Source of the DNA: Kiloniellales bacterium
Lineage (GTDB): Bacteria > Pseudomonadota > Alphaproteobacteria > Kiloniellales > JAKSDN01
Assembly (NCBI GenBank): GCA_028280455.1
Contig: JANQLT010000211.1
Span: 1 to 64,000, forward strand
Length of the DNA stretch: 64,000 nt
Direction of reading: 5' to 3'
Shown here: positions 17,699 through 26,824 of the stretch, piece by piece
How the letters are laid out: every line of letters starts with the position of its first letter
How positions within the stretch are numbered: the stretch's first letter is position 1
Position numbers and translations under genes: made by a program
Notes under the pieces: generated by a model
Databases searched by the model: none
Seen by the model: only the letters and a program-made list of their open reading frames with translations
What the model was told of the DNA's origin: nothing

Positions 17699-20125
17699 AT
17701 GCCGGGACCTTGGACGGAGCCGCCGGGCGAAAAGTTCGCTTTGGAAGATCTGGAAGCCCAGGCGCATTGGCAGCGGGAATACCACCGCATCGTCCGGGCC
17801 ATCCGCGAGGAGATGGGCGCCGATCTGCCGGAGGCGGCGGAGGGCGTCACCGGGACGGTCGGCATGCCTTTGCCCCGCAACGACGTGCTCTACAAGGTCC
17901 GCGGGCGTGCGCGCTATGCCGCCAACATCAAGATGGCGGACATGCTGCACTGTCGTTTCGTGCGCAGCGAGCAGGCTCATGCCAGGATCCTCCGCATCGA
18001 TACGACGCAAGCCGAAGCCGTGCCCGGTGTCGTCGCCGTCCTGAAGGGCGAGGAGATTCCGCCTGACCGGCGCCTGATCGGCACCCTGACCCAGGACACG
18101 CCGGTGCTGGCCGTGGACAAGGTGCGCTTCGCCGGCGAGCCGATCGTCGCCATAGCGGCCGAGACACCGGAAGCGGCGGAAGCCGCCTGTCTGCTCGTCG
18201 AAGTCGACTACGAGCCGCTGCCGGTCATCCACTCCCCCGAGGAAGCTCTGGCGGCGGATGCCGAGACGATCGACGCCGAGGGCAACGTGATCGGCGATCT
18301 GCTCCACGAGATCGGCGATCTCGAAGCCGGTCTTGCCCAAGCCGACGTCGTGCTCGAAAACGAGTATGTCGTCGAGTCGATGGACCACGCCTTCCTGGAG
18401 CCGCCGTCGGGCCTTTGCTTCCTCGATCCGGAGGGTGTGCTGACCGTCTTGGTTTGCACCCAATATCCGCACTACCACCACAAGCAGGTCGCCAGGGTGA
18501 CCGGTTTGCCGCTGGAGAAGGTGCGGGTCTCCCAGACGGTCGTAGGCGGTGCTTTCGGCGGCAAGATGGACAATGCCGTCGAGTGCGCGCTCGCGCTGCT
18601 GACCTTGCGGACCGGCCGGCCGACGACGGCGACCTTGAGCCGCGAGGAGGTCTTCACCTCGACGACCAAGCGTCACGCCATGACCATCCGCCAGAAGCTG
18701 GGCGCGACCAAGGACGGCAAGCTGACGGCGCTCGATGTCGAGGTGCTGTCGGATGGCGGGGCCTATCGCTCCTATAGCATGATCGTCGGCGGGCGCTGCG
18801 TGATCCACACCGGCATGCCCTACCGCATCCCCAACGTCCGCTCGCACTACGTCGTGGCCTTCACGAACTATCCGCCGGCCGGTGCGATGCGGAGCTTCGG
18901 CATCGTCAAGATGGCCTTCGCGATGGAATCGCAGATGAACGAGCTGGCCGAGCGCCTGGGCCTCAGCCCGATCGAGGTCCGGCGCCGCAACGCCATGGTG
19001 GACGACGACAAGACCATCATCGGTCAAAAGCTGTGGGACGTGGCCTATCACGAGACTCTGGACGCGATAGAGCCGATCTACGAGCGTCTTCGCCGGGAGA
19101 TCGCGGCGGAGCCGACACGCAACGGCCGAAAGCGCGGCATCGGCCTGGCCTCGCTCGGCTACGGCATCGGCTATAGCGGCGTGCGCAATCCCTCGACGGC
19201 CCGCATGTACGTGGATGCCGAAGGCCAAGTGCTGGCCTGCTGCGGCACGCCGGACATCGGCACCGGCTCGGACATGTCGCTCGCCATGATCGCCGCCCAA
19301 TCCGCCGGCATCAGCTTGCACCGCGTGCGCGTGATCAGCGGCGATTCCACAAAGACCGACGATTCCGGTCCGACCTCGGCGTCGCGCACCACCTACTTCT
19401 CCGGCAACGCCGCCTACATCTGCGGACAGGACTTCAAGCGACAGATCGAAGAGGCGGTAGCCAAGGCCCGAGACCTGCCCGCCGAGCGGGTTCGCTTGGA
19501 AGACGACCGCGTTCTGGTCGGCAACGACAGCATCGGCTTCGAGGAAGCCTGCGCCTTGATCGGCGAAGGGACCGAAGAGATCTGCGGCTACGGCAAGTTC
19601 GATCCCGATATCGCCATGGACATCCTGAAGTTCTCCGGCAACCCCTATGCCACCTATACCTTCGGCACGGACATGGTCGAGGTGGAGGTCGACGAGGAGC
19701 TGGGACAGATCGATGTCGTTCGGGCCTGGACCGCGCACGACGCCGGCACGGTGATCAATCCCGTCGGCACGGAAGGGCAGATCGACGGCGGCGTCGTCAT
19801 GGGCATCGGCCAGGCCCTCTGGGAGCGCTGCGTGCGCAAGGATGGCGTCATCGCCAACCCGCACTATCGGGACTATCTCATGGCCGGTGCCAAGGACGTG
19901 CCCCTGGAGATCGAGAATACCTTCGTCGAGAACAAGGATCGCACGGGACCCTATGGCGCCAAGGGCGTGGCGGAGGTCAGCCTGATCCCGATTCCCGCCG
20001 CCATCGCCTCGGCGGTCCGGCACGCTTCCGGCGTCTGGCCCAATCACCTGCCGATGGACGCGGAGTACCTCTACCGCTTGATCGCCGAGGCGCGGGGCAA
20101 GCCCGTGGCGGACGCGGCGGAATAG
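17699..20125 (+). CDS. Xanthine dehydrogenase-family molybdopterin subunit (set 1, large)
   Basis: An 808-residue molybdenum hydroxylase large subunit. The typical start of the family (V-G-x-P-x-P-R-x-D with G-R-A-R-Y-A-A) appears only at residues 54-75, so there is an extra, charged, helical N-terminal piece of about 50 residues. GGGGAGGT before the ATG at 17699 supports this start. Cofactor motifs are QTVVGGAFGGKMDNAVE and PPAGAMRSFGIVKMAFAMESQ; the catalytic glutamate lies in GAKGVAEVSLIP near the C-terminus. It lacks the AYRCSFR loop of true CO dehydrogenase, so it is a hydroxylase, most likely of an N-heterocycle or aldehyde. Confidence 0.9.
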   Translation: MPGPWTEPPGEKFALEDLEAQAHWQREYHRIVRAIREEMGADLPEAAEGVTGTVGMPLPRNDVLYKVRGRARYAANIKMADMLHCRFVRSEQAHARILRIDTTQAEAVPGVVAVLKGEEIPPDRRLIGTLTQDTPVLAVDKVRFAGEPIVAIAAETPEAAEAACLLVEVDYEPLPVIHSPEEALAADAETIDAEGNVIGDLLHEIGDLEAGLAQADVVLENEYVVESMDHAFLEPPSGLCFLDPEGVLTVLVCTQYPHYHHKQVARVTGLPLEKVRVSQTVVGGAFGGKMDNAVECALALLTLRTGRPTTATLSREEVFTSTTKRHAMTIRQKLGATKDGKLTALDVEVLSDGGAYRSYSMIVGGRCVIHTGMPYRIPNVRSHYVVAFTNYPPAGAMRSFGIVKMAFAMESQMNELAERLGLSPIEVRRRNAMVDDDKTIIGQKLWDVAYHETLDAIEPIYERLRREIAAEPTRNGRKRGIGLASLGYGIGYSGVRNPSTARMYVDAEGQVLACCGTPDIGTGSDMSLAMIAAQSAGISLHRVRVISGDSTKTDDSGPTSASRTTYFSGNAAYICGQDFKRQIEEAVAKARDLPAERVRLEDDRVLVGNDSIGFEEACALIGEGTEEICGYGKFDPDIAMDILKFSGNPYATYTFGTDMVEVEVDEELGQIDVVRAWTAHDAGTVINPVGTEGQIDGGVVMGIGQALWERCVRKDGVIANPHYRDYLMAGAKDVPLEIENTFVENKDRTGPYGAKGVAEVSLIPIPAAIASAVRHASGVWPNHLPMDAEYLYRLIAEARGKPVADAAE

Positions 20126-20130
20126 GAGAC

Positions 20131-21027
20131 GTGCTGGTGGACTGCCGTTACAGCCGACCGGAGAGCCTTGCGGAAGCCGTCGCCGTCCTCTGCGAGGCGC
20201 AAGAAGCGACCGAGGGGGAAGCGCACCTCGTGGCCGGCGGCGTGGCCCTCGGCATCTTGATGAACGAGAAGCTGCTGGCGCCTCGCTGGTTCGTCGACGT
20301 CTCGCGCCTCGCCGAGCTCAAGGGCATCGAGGCCAGCGAGGATGGCGGCCTGAGGATCGGCGCGGGCTGTCGCCACCGGGAGGTGGAGCGCTCGCCGCTG
20401 GTTGCCGAGCGCTATGCGATCCTGGCCGAGATGGCCGCGGAGATCGCCTGCGGCCGCATCAAGAACCGCGGCACGATCGGCGGCAATATCTGTCTGGCCG
20501 ACCCGCAGGGCGATCCGCCGGTGGCGGTCATCGCCCTGCGCGCGACGCTCCGGGCCTTGGGTCCGAAGGGGACGCGGGACATCCCGGCGACCGATTTCTT
20601 CAAGGGCCTCTACGAGACCGCGCTTGGCCCGGACGAGATCCTGCAGGAGATCAGGCTACCGCCGCCGCAAGCGAACGAAGGGGCCGCCTTCGGCAAGTTC
20701 TCCGCGCGTCGCGCCATGGACTACAGCTCGACGATCAGCGTGGCAGTCCGGCTGACGCGAGACCCGGCGAGCGAGCAGATCCTGGAGATCGGCTTGGGGC
20801 TCGGGGGATCCGGGGAGACACCCATTTGGGCTAAGGAAACGGAGAAGGCCTTCATCGGCAGACGGCCTGGCGACGAGTGCTTCGCCCTTATGCGCGAGAC
20901 GCTCTTCGCCGAGATCGAGCCGCTGGCCGACGACCTCTATTCCCAGGACTACAAGCGGCATGTCGCAGCCGTGATCATGAAGCGGACCGTGGAGAAGGCG
21001 TGGCAACGCTCGGGAGGGACGGCGTGA
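20131..21027 (+). CDS. Molybdenum hydroxylase FAD subunit (set 1, medium)
   Basis: A 298-residue FAD-binding subunit of the CoxM/XdhB type, passing electrons from the iron-sulfur subunit to an external acceptor. The GTG start follows TAGGAG by two or three bases more than usual for a near ideal site. FAD motifs are the N-terminal VAGGVALGILMNEK and the central CGRIKNRGTIGGNICLADPQGD. It lies directly between large and small subunit genes, giving the order L-M-S, and its stop overlaps the small subunit start (GTGA). Confidence 0.9.
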   Translation: MLVDCRYSRPESLAEAVAVLCEAQEATEGEAHLVAGGVALGILMNEKLLAPRWFVDVSRLAELKGIEASEDGGLRIGAGCRHREVERSPLVAERYAILAEMAAEIACGRIKNRGTIGGNICLADPQGDPPVAVIALRATLRALGPKGTRDIPATDFFKGLYETALGPDEILQEIRLPPPQANEGAAFGKFSARRAMDYSSTISVAVRLTRDPASEQILEIGLGLGGSGETPIWAKETEKAFIGRRPGDECFALMRETLFAEIEPLADDLYSQDYKRHVAAVIMKRTVEKAWQRSGGTA

Positions 21028-21512
21028 CGCAGCTCGATATCAGTCTCACGGTGAACGGCGCTCGCCACGAGCTCTCGGTCGGGCCGACCGAGATGTTGAC
21101 CGAGGTCCTTCGTCGGCGCCTCGACATGACCGGCACCAACCGGGACTGCGGCATGGGAATCTGCGGTGCCTGCACCGTGCTGCTGGACGGTCAGCCGGTC
21201 AGCTCATGCATCCTGCTCGCCGCTCTGGCCGACGGCTCCGAGATCACGACGGTCGAGGGCCTCGAGCGAGACGGCCGCTTGACGGCTGTTCAGGAGGCTT
21301 TTTTGCGCCACGGCGCGGTCCAGTGCGGCTACTGTACGCCGGGCTTCGTGATCACCTCGACGGCTTTGCTGGAAGAGAATCCGAGCCCGAGCCGCGAGGA
21401 GATCGTCGAGGCTCTCAAGGGCAACCTCTGTCGCTGCACGGGATACAAGAAAATCGTGGAAGCCGTGGAAGCCGTCGCGCGAGCGAAGGGCGATGGAGTT
21501 GGCGTTTCATAG
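21024..21512 (+). CDS. Molybdenum hydroxylase [2Fe-2S] subunit (set 1, small)
   Basis: A 162-residue iron-sulfur subunit with two clusters. The plant-type ferredoxin cluster is bound by C-x4-C-x2-C in CGMGICGACTVLLDG plus a cysteine at VSSC; the second by CGYC and LCRC of the C-terminal helical domain (GNLCRCTGYKKIVEA). The GTG overlaps the stop of the FAD subunit and has GGGAGGG upstream. The frame continues open upstream but that is a shadow of the FAD subunit. It completes the three-subunit hydroxylase. Confidence 0.92.
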   Translation: MTQLDISLTVNGARHELSVGPTEMLTEVLRRRLDMTGTNRDCGMGICGACTVLLDGQPVSSCILLAALADGSEITTVEGLERDGRLTAVQEAFLRHGAVQCGYCTPGFVITSTALLEENPSPSREEIVEALKGNLCRCTGYKKIVEAVEAVARAKGDGVGVS

Positions 21513-21550
21513 CGGTACAGTTTCGAGTCGATTGCGGGGAGTAAAGGGAC

Positions 21551-22777
21551 ATGACGAAAAGCAGACTAGGACGCGTTGGGAGCCGCTTGGCGATCGCCAC
21601 GTCGGCTTTGGTGCTTGCTGCTACCATGGGTGTCGCGCAGGCGGCGGATCCCATTCGGATCGGCGAGATCAACAGCTACACCGCCTTGGCGGACTTCACC
21701 CAGCCCTACAAGAAAGGCTGGGAAATGGCGGTGGAGGAGGTCAATGCCGCCGGCGGGGTCCTTGGGCGCCCGCTCGAGGTGATTCACCGGGACGATGGCG
21801 GCAAGCCTGCCAATGCGGTCAAGATCGCCGAAGAGCTGACCAGCCGGGAGAACGTCGATCTGCTCGCGGGCACCTATTTCTCGCACATCGGTGTCGCGGT
21901 CACCAACTACTCTCAGCAGCGCGAGAAGCTCTTCATCGCCACGGAGCCGATGAGCGACGACATCGTCTGGAAGCAGGGGCACCGCTACACCTTCCGGCTG
22001 CGACCTTCGACCTATCTCCAATCGGCCATGCTGGCTAGGGAAGCGGCCAAGCAGCCGGCCAAGCGCTGGGCCATCGTCGCGCCCAACTACAAGTTCGGAC
22101 AGGACGCTGTCGCGGCCTTCAAGAAGGTGCTCAAAGAGGAGCGGCCCGACGTCGAGTTCGTCGAGGAGCAATGGCCGGCGCTCTTCAAGATCGATCCCGG
22201 CGCCACGGTGCAGGCGATGCTGCAGGCCGAGCCGGAAGGCATCTACAGCGCCCTCTTCAGTCGCGACCTGACGGCTTTCGTGCGGGAGGCCGAGCTCCGC
22301 GGCCTGCTGCGGGACGACATCACCTTCGTCGGGCTGCTGACCGGCGAGCCGGAGTACCTCGAGCCGATGGGCGACGAGGCGCCGGAGAACTGGATCGTCA
22401 CGGGCTATCCCTACTACGGGATCGACAACCCGGAGCACAAGCGCTTCATCGATGACTACCAAAAGAAGTACAACGAGGCCCCGCGCATGGGCAGCCTCGT
22501 CGGCTACGTCTTCATCCAAGCCATCAAGGCGATGATCGAGGAAGCCGGGTCGACCGACCAGGAGGCCATGATCCAGGCCATGAAGGACCTGACCTTCCCG
22601 TCGATCGTCGGGCCGATCACCTTCCGCGGCCTGGACCACCAGTCCACCATGGGCACCTGGGTCGGGCGGACCGCCGTGATCGACGGCATGCCGCAGATGG
22701 TCGACTGGTACTACGCCGAGGCGGAGGCCTATTTCCCGCCGGATGAGGAAATCAAGAAGTTGCGAAGCGGCGAGTAG
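21551..22777 (+). CDS. Branched-chain-type ABC transporter substrate-binding protein
   Basis: A 408-residue periplasmic binding protein of the LivK/AmiC group. A Sec signal peptide covers about the first 31 residues (cleavage after VAQA). The mature part begins DPIRIGEINSYTALADF and has EEVNAAGGVLGRPLEVIHRDDGG, both typical. The family binds amino acids, amides, aromatic acids and ureides; the operon suggests the pathway substrate. It starts the importer block and is separated from the permease by 69 bases that hold a perfect hairpin. Confidence 0.92.
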   Translation: MTKSRLGRVGSRLAIATSALVLAATMGVAQAADPIRIGEINSYTALADFTQPYKKGWEMAVEEVNAAGGVLGRPLEVIHRDDGGKPANAVKIAEELTSRENVDLLAGTYFSHIGVAVTNYSQQREKLFIATEPMSDDIVWKQGHRYTFRLRPSTYLQSAMLAREAAKQPAKRWAIVAPNYKFGQDAVAAFKKVLKEERPDVEFVEEQWPALFKIDPGATVQAMLQAEPEGIYSALFSRDLTAFVREAELRGLLRDDITFVGLLTGEPEYLEPMGDEAPENWIVTGYPYYGIDNPEHKRFIDDYQKKYNEAPRMGSLVGYVFIQAIKAMIEEAGSTDQEAMIQAMKDLTFPSIVGPITFRGLDHQSTMGTWVGRTAVIDGMPQMVDWYYAEAEAYFPPDEEIKKLRSGE

Positions 22778-22791
22778 AAGCCGACCCTGAG

Positions 22792-22821
22792 GCGGCGCGA
22801 CCCCGACCGGGGTCGCGCCGC
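22792..22821 (+). promoter_or_regulatory. Strong intercistronic hairpin after the Liv binding protein gene
   Basis: A perfect 13-base-pair stem (22792-22804 with 22809-22821, GCGGCGCGACCCC and its complement) with loop GACC. It stands between the binding-protein stop and the permease start. No T-run follows, only TGCTCTTAG, so it is probably a message-stabilising or partial-termination element rather than a full terminator. Confidence 0.65.
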
Positions 22822-22846
22822 TGCTCTTAGCATCCGAGGCGCCCCA

Positions 22847-24697
22847 ATGAGCTTCTACTTCGCACAGTTTCTCACGGGCCTGGCCAGCGCCTCTTCACTG
22901 TTCCTCGTGGCCTCCGGGCTCTCGATCATTTTCGGCGTCACGCGAATCGTCAATTTCGCGCATGGCTCCTTCTATATGCTCGGCGCCTTCATCGCCTACA
23001 GCCTGGTCACGGCACTGCCCCATGGGCCGCTCGGCTTCTGGGGCGGCGTCATCATTTCGGCCCTTGTCGTGGGCGTCATCGGCGTGGTGATGGAGATCCT
23101 CGTGCTGCGCCGGATCTACCAGTCGCCCGAGCTGTTCCAGCTCGTCGCCACCTTCGGCGTGGTCCTCCTGATCAAGGACGTGGCTCTTTGGGTTTGGGGC
23201 CCCGAGGACAAGCTCGGCCCGCGCGCGCCGGGCTTCGACGGCGCCGTCGACATCTTCGGCTCGAAGGTGCCCGAGTACGATCTCGTGGTCATCGTGCTCG
23301 GTCTCGTGGTGTTGGCGGCCCTATGGCTGTTGTTCAATCGAACGCGCTGGGGCGCACTCGTGCGGGCGGCGACCGAGGACCGCGAGATGCTGGGCGCGCT
23401 GGGCATCAACCAGGCGCTGCTTTTCACCTCGGTGTTCTTTCTGGGCTCGGTGCTGGCCGGCCTCGGGGGTGCCCTGCAGATTCCGCGCGCCTCGGTCAGC
23501 CACCACATGGACCTGGCGATCATCGCCACGGCCTTCGTCGTTGTGGTCGTCGGCGGTATGGGCAGCATCGTCGGCGCCTTCCTGGCGTCGGTCATCATCA
23601 GCGAGCTGAACGCTTTCGGCATCCTGGTGTTCCCGGAGATCACCCTGGTCTTGATGTTCCTCGTCATGGTCGTCGTCCTGGTGATCCGGCCTTGGGGCAT
23701 CCTGGGCAAGCCGGAGGGCGAGGCGGCGGGCGAGGTCTTGGAGGGCGAGACCCTGTCGATAATGCCCGGCAGACGAATGCGTCTCGCGTTGCTCGGCGCA
23801 TTCGCGCTGCTCCTGGTGCTGCCTTCCGTCGTCGAGCCCTTCTACCTTCTGCTGCTTTCCGAGGTCTTCGTCTTCGCGCTCTTCGCCGCCAGCCTTCACT
23901 TCATCATGGGCAACGGCGGCATGGTCTCGTTCGGGCATGCCGCCTATTTCGGGCTCGGGGCCTATGGCGCGGCGATGCTGCTGATCTACGGCGATACGGG
24001 CATGGAGCTCGCCATCGCTCTGGCGCCGCTGGCCGCCGGCCTGGGAGCGCTGATCTTCGGCTACTTCTGCGTGCGGCTCTCGGGCGTCTACATGGCCATG
24101 CTGAGCCTGGCCTTCGCGCAGATCGTCTGGTCGGTGGCCTTCCAGTCGACCGAGCTGACCGGCGGCGAAGACGGCCTGGTCGGTGTCTGGCCGTCGCCCT
24201 GGGCGTCGGACCGGATCGTCTACTACTACCTGACGCTGGTCCTCTGCGCCGGCGGAATCCTCGCCCTTTGGCGCATGCTCTACGCGCCTTTCGGATACAC
24301 CCTGCGGGCCGGGCGGGATTCGCCGCTGCGCGTCGAGGCGATCGGCGTGAACCTGCGTCAGCACCGCTGGTTCGCCTTCGTCATCGCCGGCCTCTTCGCG
24401 GGTCTCGCCGGCGGTCTCTACGGCTTCCTGCACGGTATCGTCGAGCCCCAGGCCGTCGACATCCCGCGCTCGATCGATGCTCTGATGATGGTCCTGATCG
24501 GCGGCGTCCAGACGCTGATCGGTCCTTTGGCCGGCGCCTTCGCCTTCGTCTTCCTCGAGAACCGGCTTCTGGCCTTCGAGTTCTGGCGGGCGATCTTCGG
24601 TCTCATCATCATCGGCATCTGCGTGGCGATGCCGCTGGGCATCGTCGGCTCCCTGCATCGTCTGGCGCTGCGCGCCGCGGCGGCGAGGGCCTCCTGA
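22847..24697 (+). CDS. Fused LivH-LivM permease of a branched-chain-type ABC transporter
   Basis: A 616-residue inner-membrane protein joining two permeases that are usually separate. The LivH half (about 1-285) starts FYFAQFLTGLASASSLFLVASG and has FGVTRIVNFAHGSFYMLGAF. A charged linker around 286-305 (KPEGEAAGEVLEGE) leads to the LivM half with MGNGGMVSFGHAAYFGLGAYG and GLAGGLYGFLHG. The reading frame is continuous, so this is a true fusion rather than two genes. Its stop overlaps the LivG start by one base (TGATG). Confidence 0.92.
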   Translation: MSFYFAQFLTGLASASSLFLVASGLSIIFGVTRIVNFAHGSFYMLGAFIAYSLVTALPHGPLGFWGGVIISALVVGVIGVVMEILVLRRIYQSPELFQLVATFGVVLLIKDVALWVWGPEDKLGPRAPGFDGAVDIFGSKVPEYDLVVIVLGLVVLAALWLLFNRTRWGALVRAATEDREMLGALGINQALLFTSVFFLGSVLAGLGGALQIPRASVSHHMDLAIIATAFVVVVVGGMGSIVGAFLASVIISELNAFGILVFPEITLVLMFLVMVVVLVIRPWGILGKPEGEAAGEVLEGETLSIMPGRRMRLALLGAFALLLVLPSVVEPFYLLLLSEVFVFALFAASLHFIMGNGGMVSFGHAAYFGLGAYGAAMLLIYGDTGMELAIALAPLAAGLGALIFGYFCVRLSGVYMAMLSLAFAQIVWSVAFQSTELTGGEDGLVGVWPSPWASDRIVYYYLTLVLCAGGILALWRMLYAPFGYTLRAGRDSPLRVEAIGVNLRQHRWFAFVIAGLFAGLAGGLYGFLHGIVEPQAVDIPRSIDALMMVLIGGVQTLIGPLAGAFAFVFLENRLLAFEFWRAIFGLIIIGICVAMPLGIVGSLHRLALRAAAARAS

Positions 24698-25482
24698 TGG
24701 CGGTGCTCTCGGTCAGCGGCTTGAGCAAGTCCTTCGGCGGTGTCCATGCCTTGAGCGATGTCAGTTTCGACGTCGAGGCCGGCGAGCTGCTGGCCATGAT
24801 CGGCCCCAACGGTGCGGGCAAGTCGACCTGCTTCAACTGTATCAATGGCCAGCTCAAGCCGGATCTCGGCTCGGTGCGCTTCGGCGAGCATGACCTGGTG
24901 GGCCGCAGCCCGCGGCAGATCTGGCGACTCGGCGTCGGCCGCACCTTCCAGATCACCGCCACCTTCGGCTCGATGACCGTGGCCGAGAACGTGCAGATGG
25001 CCCTCATCTCGCACCACCGCCGCTCGCGCGCCCTCTGGCCGCTGGCCTCGTCGCTCTACATGGAGCGGGCGCATGAGCTGCTGTCGGCGGTCGGCATGCA
25101 GGATCAGGCCGAGCGGCGTTGCAATGTCCTGGCCTACGGCGACCTGAAGCAGGTGGAGCTGGCGGTGGCGATGGCGCATGAGCCGCGCCTCTTGCTGATG
25201 GACGAGCCGACGGCCGGCATGGCGCCGACGGAGCGCATCGAGCTGATGGAGCTGACCGCCGGGATCGTGCGCGAGAGAGGGATCTCCGTGCTCTTCACGG
25301 AGCACGACATGGATGTGGTCTTCGCCAATGCGACGCGGATCATCGTCTTGAACCGCGGCCGTATGGTCGCCGAGGGCTCGCCAGCCGACGTCCGCAATGA
25401 CTCGATGGTCCAGGAGATCTACTTGGGTGCTGGTAGCACCTTCCGGGCGCAGGCGTCGGCCCTGGAGGCCGCCGATGCTTGA
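24697..25482 (+). CDS. livG: Branched-chain-type ABC transporter ATPase (LivG)
   Basis: A 261-residue ATP-binding subunit. Walker A is IGPNGAGKST, the Q-loop region is GRTFQITATFGSMTV, the signature is LAYGDLKQVELAVAMA (a variant, as usual in LivG), and Walker B is LLLMDEPTAGMAP, followed by the switch histidine in LFTEHDMDVVF. Start is the ATG overlapping the permease stop. It powers the importer with LivF. Confidence 0.92.
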   Translation: MAVLSVSGLSKSFGGVHALSDVSFDVEAGELLAMIGPNGAGKSTCFNCINGQLKPDLGSVRFGEHDLVGRSPRQIWRLGVGRTFQITATFGSMTVAENVQMALISHHRRSRALWPLASSLYMERAHELLSAVGMQDQAERRCNVLAYGDLKQVELAVAMAHEPRLLLMDEPTAGMAPTERIELMELTAGIVRERGISVLFTEHDMDVVFANATRIIVLNRGRMVAEGSPADVRNDSMVQEIYLGAGSTFRAQASALEAADA

Positions 25483-26176
25483 GGTAAAGCGGCTCCATAC
25501 CCACTACGGCCGCGCGGAGATTCTGAGCGACGTCAGCTTCGAGGTCGGCGCCGGGGAGGTGGCGGCCCTCTTGGGGCGGAACGGTGCCGGCAAGTCCACG
25601 ACCCTCAAGAGCATCATGCGCCTCGTCCGCCCGACCAGCGGCGAGGTCGTGTTCGACGAGAGGCCTATCGGCAGACTGAGGCCGTACGAGATCTGCCGCC
25701 TGGGTCTCGGCTATGTGCCCGAGGAGCGACGCATCTTCACGTCTCTCACCGTCGGCGAGAACCTTGCCGTGGCGCGGCGGGTCAATCGCGAGGGCGCGAC
25801 GGTTTGGACTCTGGAGCGGATCTTCGAGCTGTTCCCCAATCTCGCCGAGATGCGGGAGAAATCCGCACGTGCTATGTCTGGCGGCGAGCAGCAGATGCTG
25901 ACCGTCGCGCGGACACTCATGGGCAGTCCTCGAGCGATCCTCCTGGATGAGCCGTCCGAGGGCTTGGCGCCGGTCATCGTCGAGCAGATGGCGCGCACCC
26001 TGAAGGAGCTCAAGGACGAAGGGGTGACGATCCTGCTGTCCGAGCAGAACTTGCATTTCGCCGGCCTGGTCGCCGACCGGGCGATCATCATCGAGAAGGG
26101 GCGCATTCGCTATCAGGGGAAGATGCAAGAGGCACTCGAGGACGAGCGAATTCGCGCTGCCTATCTCATGGTCTGA
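25475..26176 (+). CDS. livF: Branched-chain-type ABC transporter ATPase (LivF)
   Basis: A 233-residue ATPase. It begins MLEVKRLHTHYGRAEIL inside the end of livG (8-base overlap). Walker A is LGRNGAGKST, signature MSGGEQQMLTVARTLM, Walker B AILLDEPSEGLAP; LSEQNLHFAGLVADR is the usual LivF end. Three bases separate it from cofC, placing F420 synthesis in the same transcript as the importer. Confidence 0.92.
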   Translation: MLEVKRLHTHYGRAEILSDVSFEVGAGEVAALLGRNGAGKSTTLKSIMRLVRPTSGEVVFDERPIGRLRPYEICRLGLGYVPEERRIFTSLTVGENLAVARRVNREGATVWTLERIFELFPNLAEMREKSARAMSGGEQQMLTVARTLMGSPRAILLDEPSEGLAPVIVEQMARTLKELKDEGVTILLSEQNLHFAGLVADRAIIIEKGRIRYQGKMQEALEDERIRAAYLMV

Positions 26177-26179
26177 GCG

Positions 26180-26824
26180 ATGGCGATCGAACCAGCGAGC
26201 CGCATTCAGCCTGTCGTTCCGGTCAAGAGTCTCCGGACAGCCAAGAGCCGTCTCTCGAGCGTGTTGAGCGAATCGGAGCGCGCCAGCCTGGTTCTGGCCA
26301 TGCTGCGCTCTGTGTTGCGGTCGCTCCGGCGGGTCGAGGGCTTGCCGCCGCCGCTGGTGGTGACCTGCGATGCCGACGTCGAGGATGTGGCGCGAGCCTC
26401 TGGAGCCGGCATCTTGCGGGAGCCGAGCTCGTCGGGTTTGAACGCGGCCATGGATCTCGCGCTCGGCCATCTCGAAGCGACGGGATGCGACACCCTGCTT
26501 TACCTGCCGGCCGATATCCCTCAGGTCACGTCGAGCGAAATCGCGGCGCTCCTGGCGGCTCACGCCAGGAACAGACCGGCCGTCACCCTGGCGCCGTCCT
26601 GCGACGGCAGCGGCACGAACGCCCTGCTCGTGACGCCGCCCGGTGCCATGTCCTTTCATTTCGGCGCCCGCAGCTTCTCCGCCCATTGCGATGAAGCGCG
26701 AGCCAGGGGCCTGACCCCGCAGGTCGTCAGATTGGCGGGGATCGCCCGCGACGTCGATCGGCCGGAGCAGCTCGACGCCATAGCGGGCGTTCAGCGCCGA
26801 GGGGCTCTGGAGGCCGTTCCATGA
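26180..26824 (+). CDS. cofC: 2-phospho-L-lactate guanylyltransferase, F420 biosynthesis
   Basis: A 214-residue CofC/FbiD nucleotidyltransferase that activates a three-carbon phosphate (phospholactate, PEP or 3-phosphoglycerate, depending on the organism) with GTP for CofD. The NTP-binding start is VPVKSLRTAKSRLSSVLSESER, followed by VVTCDADVEDVA, GLNAAMDLAL and the metal-binding LYLPADIPQ. Which three-carbon precursor it prefers cannot be decided here. It overlaps fbiC by four bases (ATGA). A degenerate fragment of another cofC is at 54755-54928. Confidence 0.9.
   Translation: MAIEPASRIQPVVPVKSLRTAKSRLSSVLSESERASLVLAMLRSVLRSLRRVEGLPPPLVVTCDADVEDVARASGAGILREPSSSGLNAAMDLALGHLEATGCDTLLYLPADIPQVTSSEIAALLAAHARNRPAVTLAPSCDGSGTNALLVTPPGAMSFHFGARSFSAHCDEARARGLTPQVVRLAGIARDVDRPEQLDAIAGVQRRGALEAVP

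Noticed and set aside
17699-21512. Aerobic CO dehydrogenase
   Set aside because: The subunit order L-M-S and the nearby CoxG-like protein of set 2 suggested it, but neither large subunit has the AYRCSFR active-site loop.
22792-22821. Classical rho-independent terminator after the Liv binding protein
   Set aside because: The stem is strong but no T-run follows, and the permease and ATPase genes continue on the same strand.
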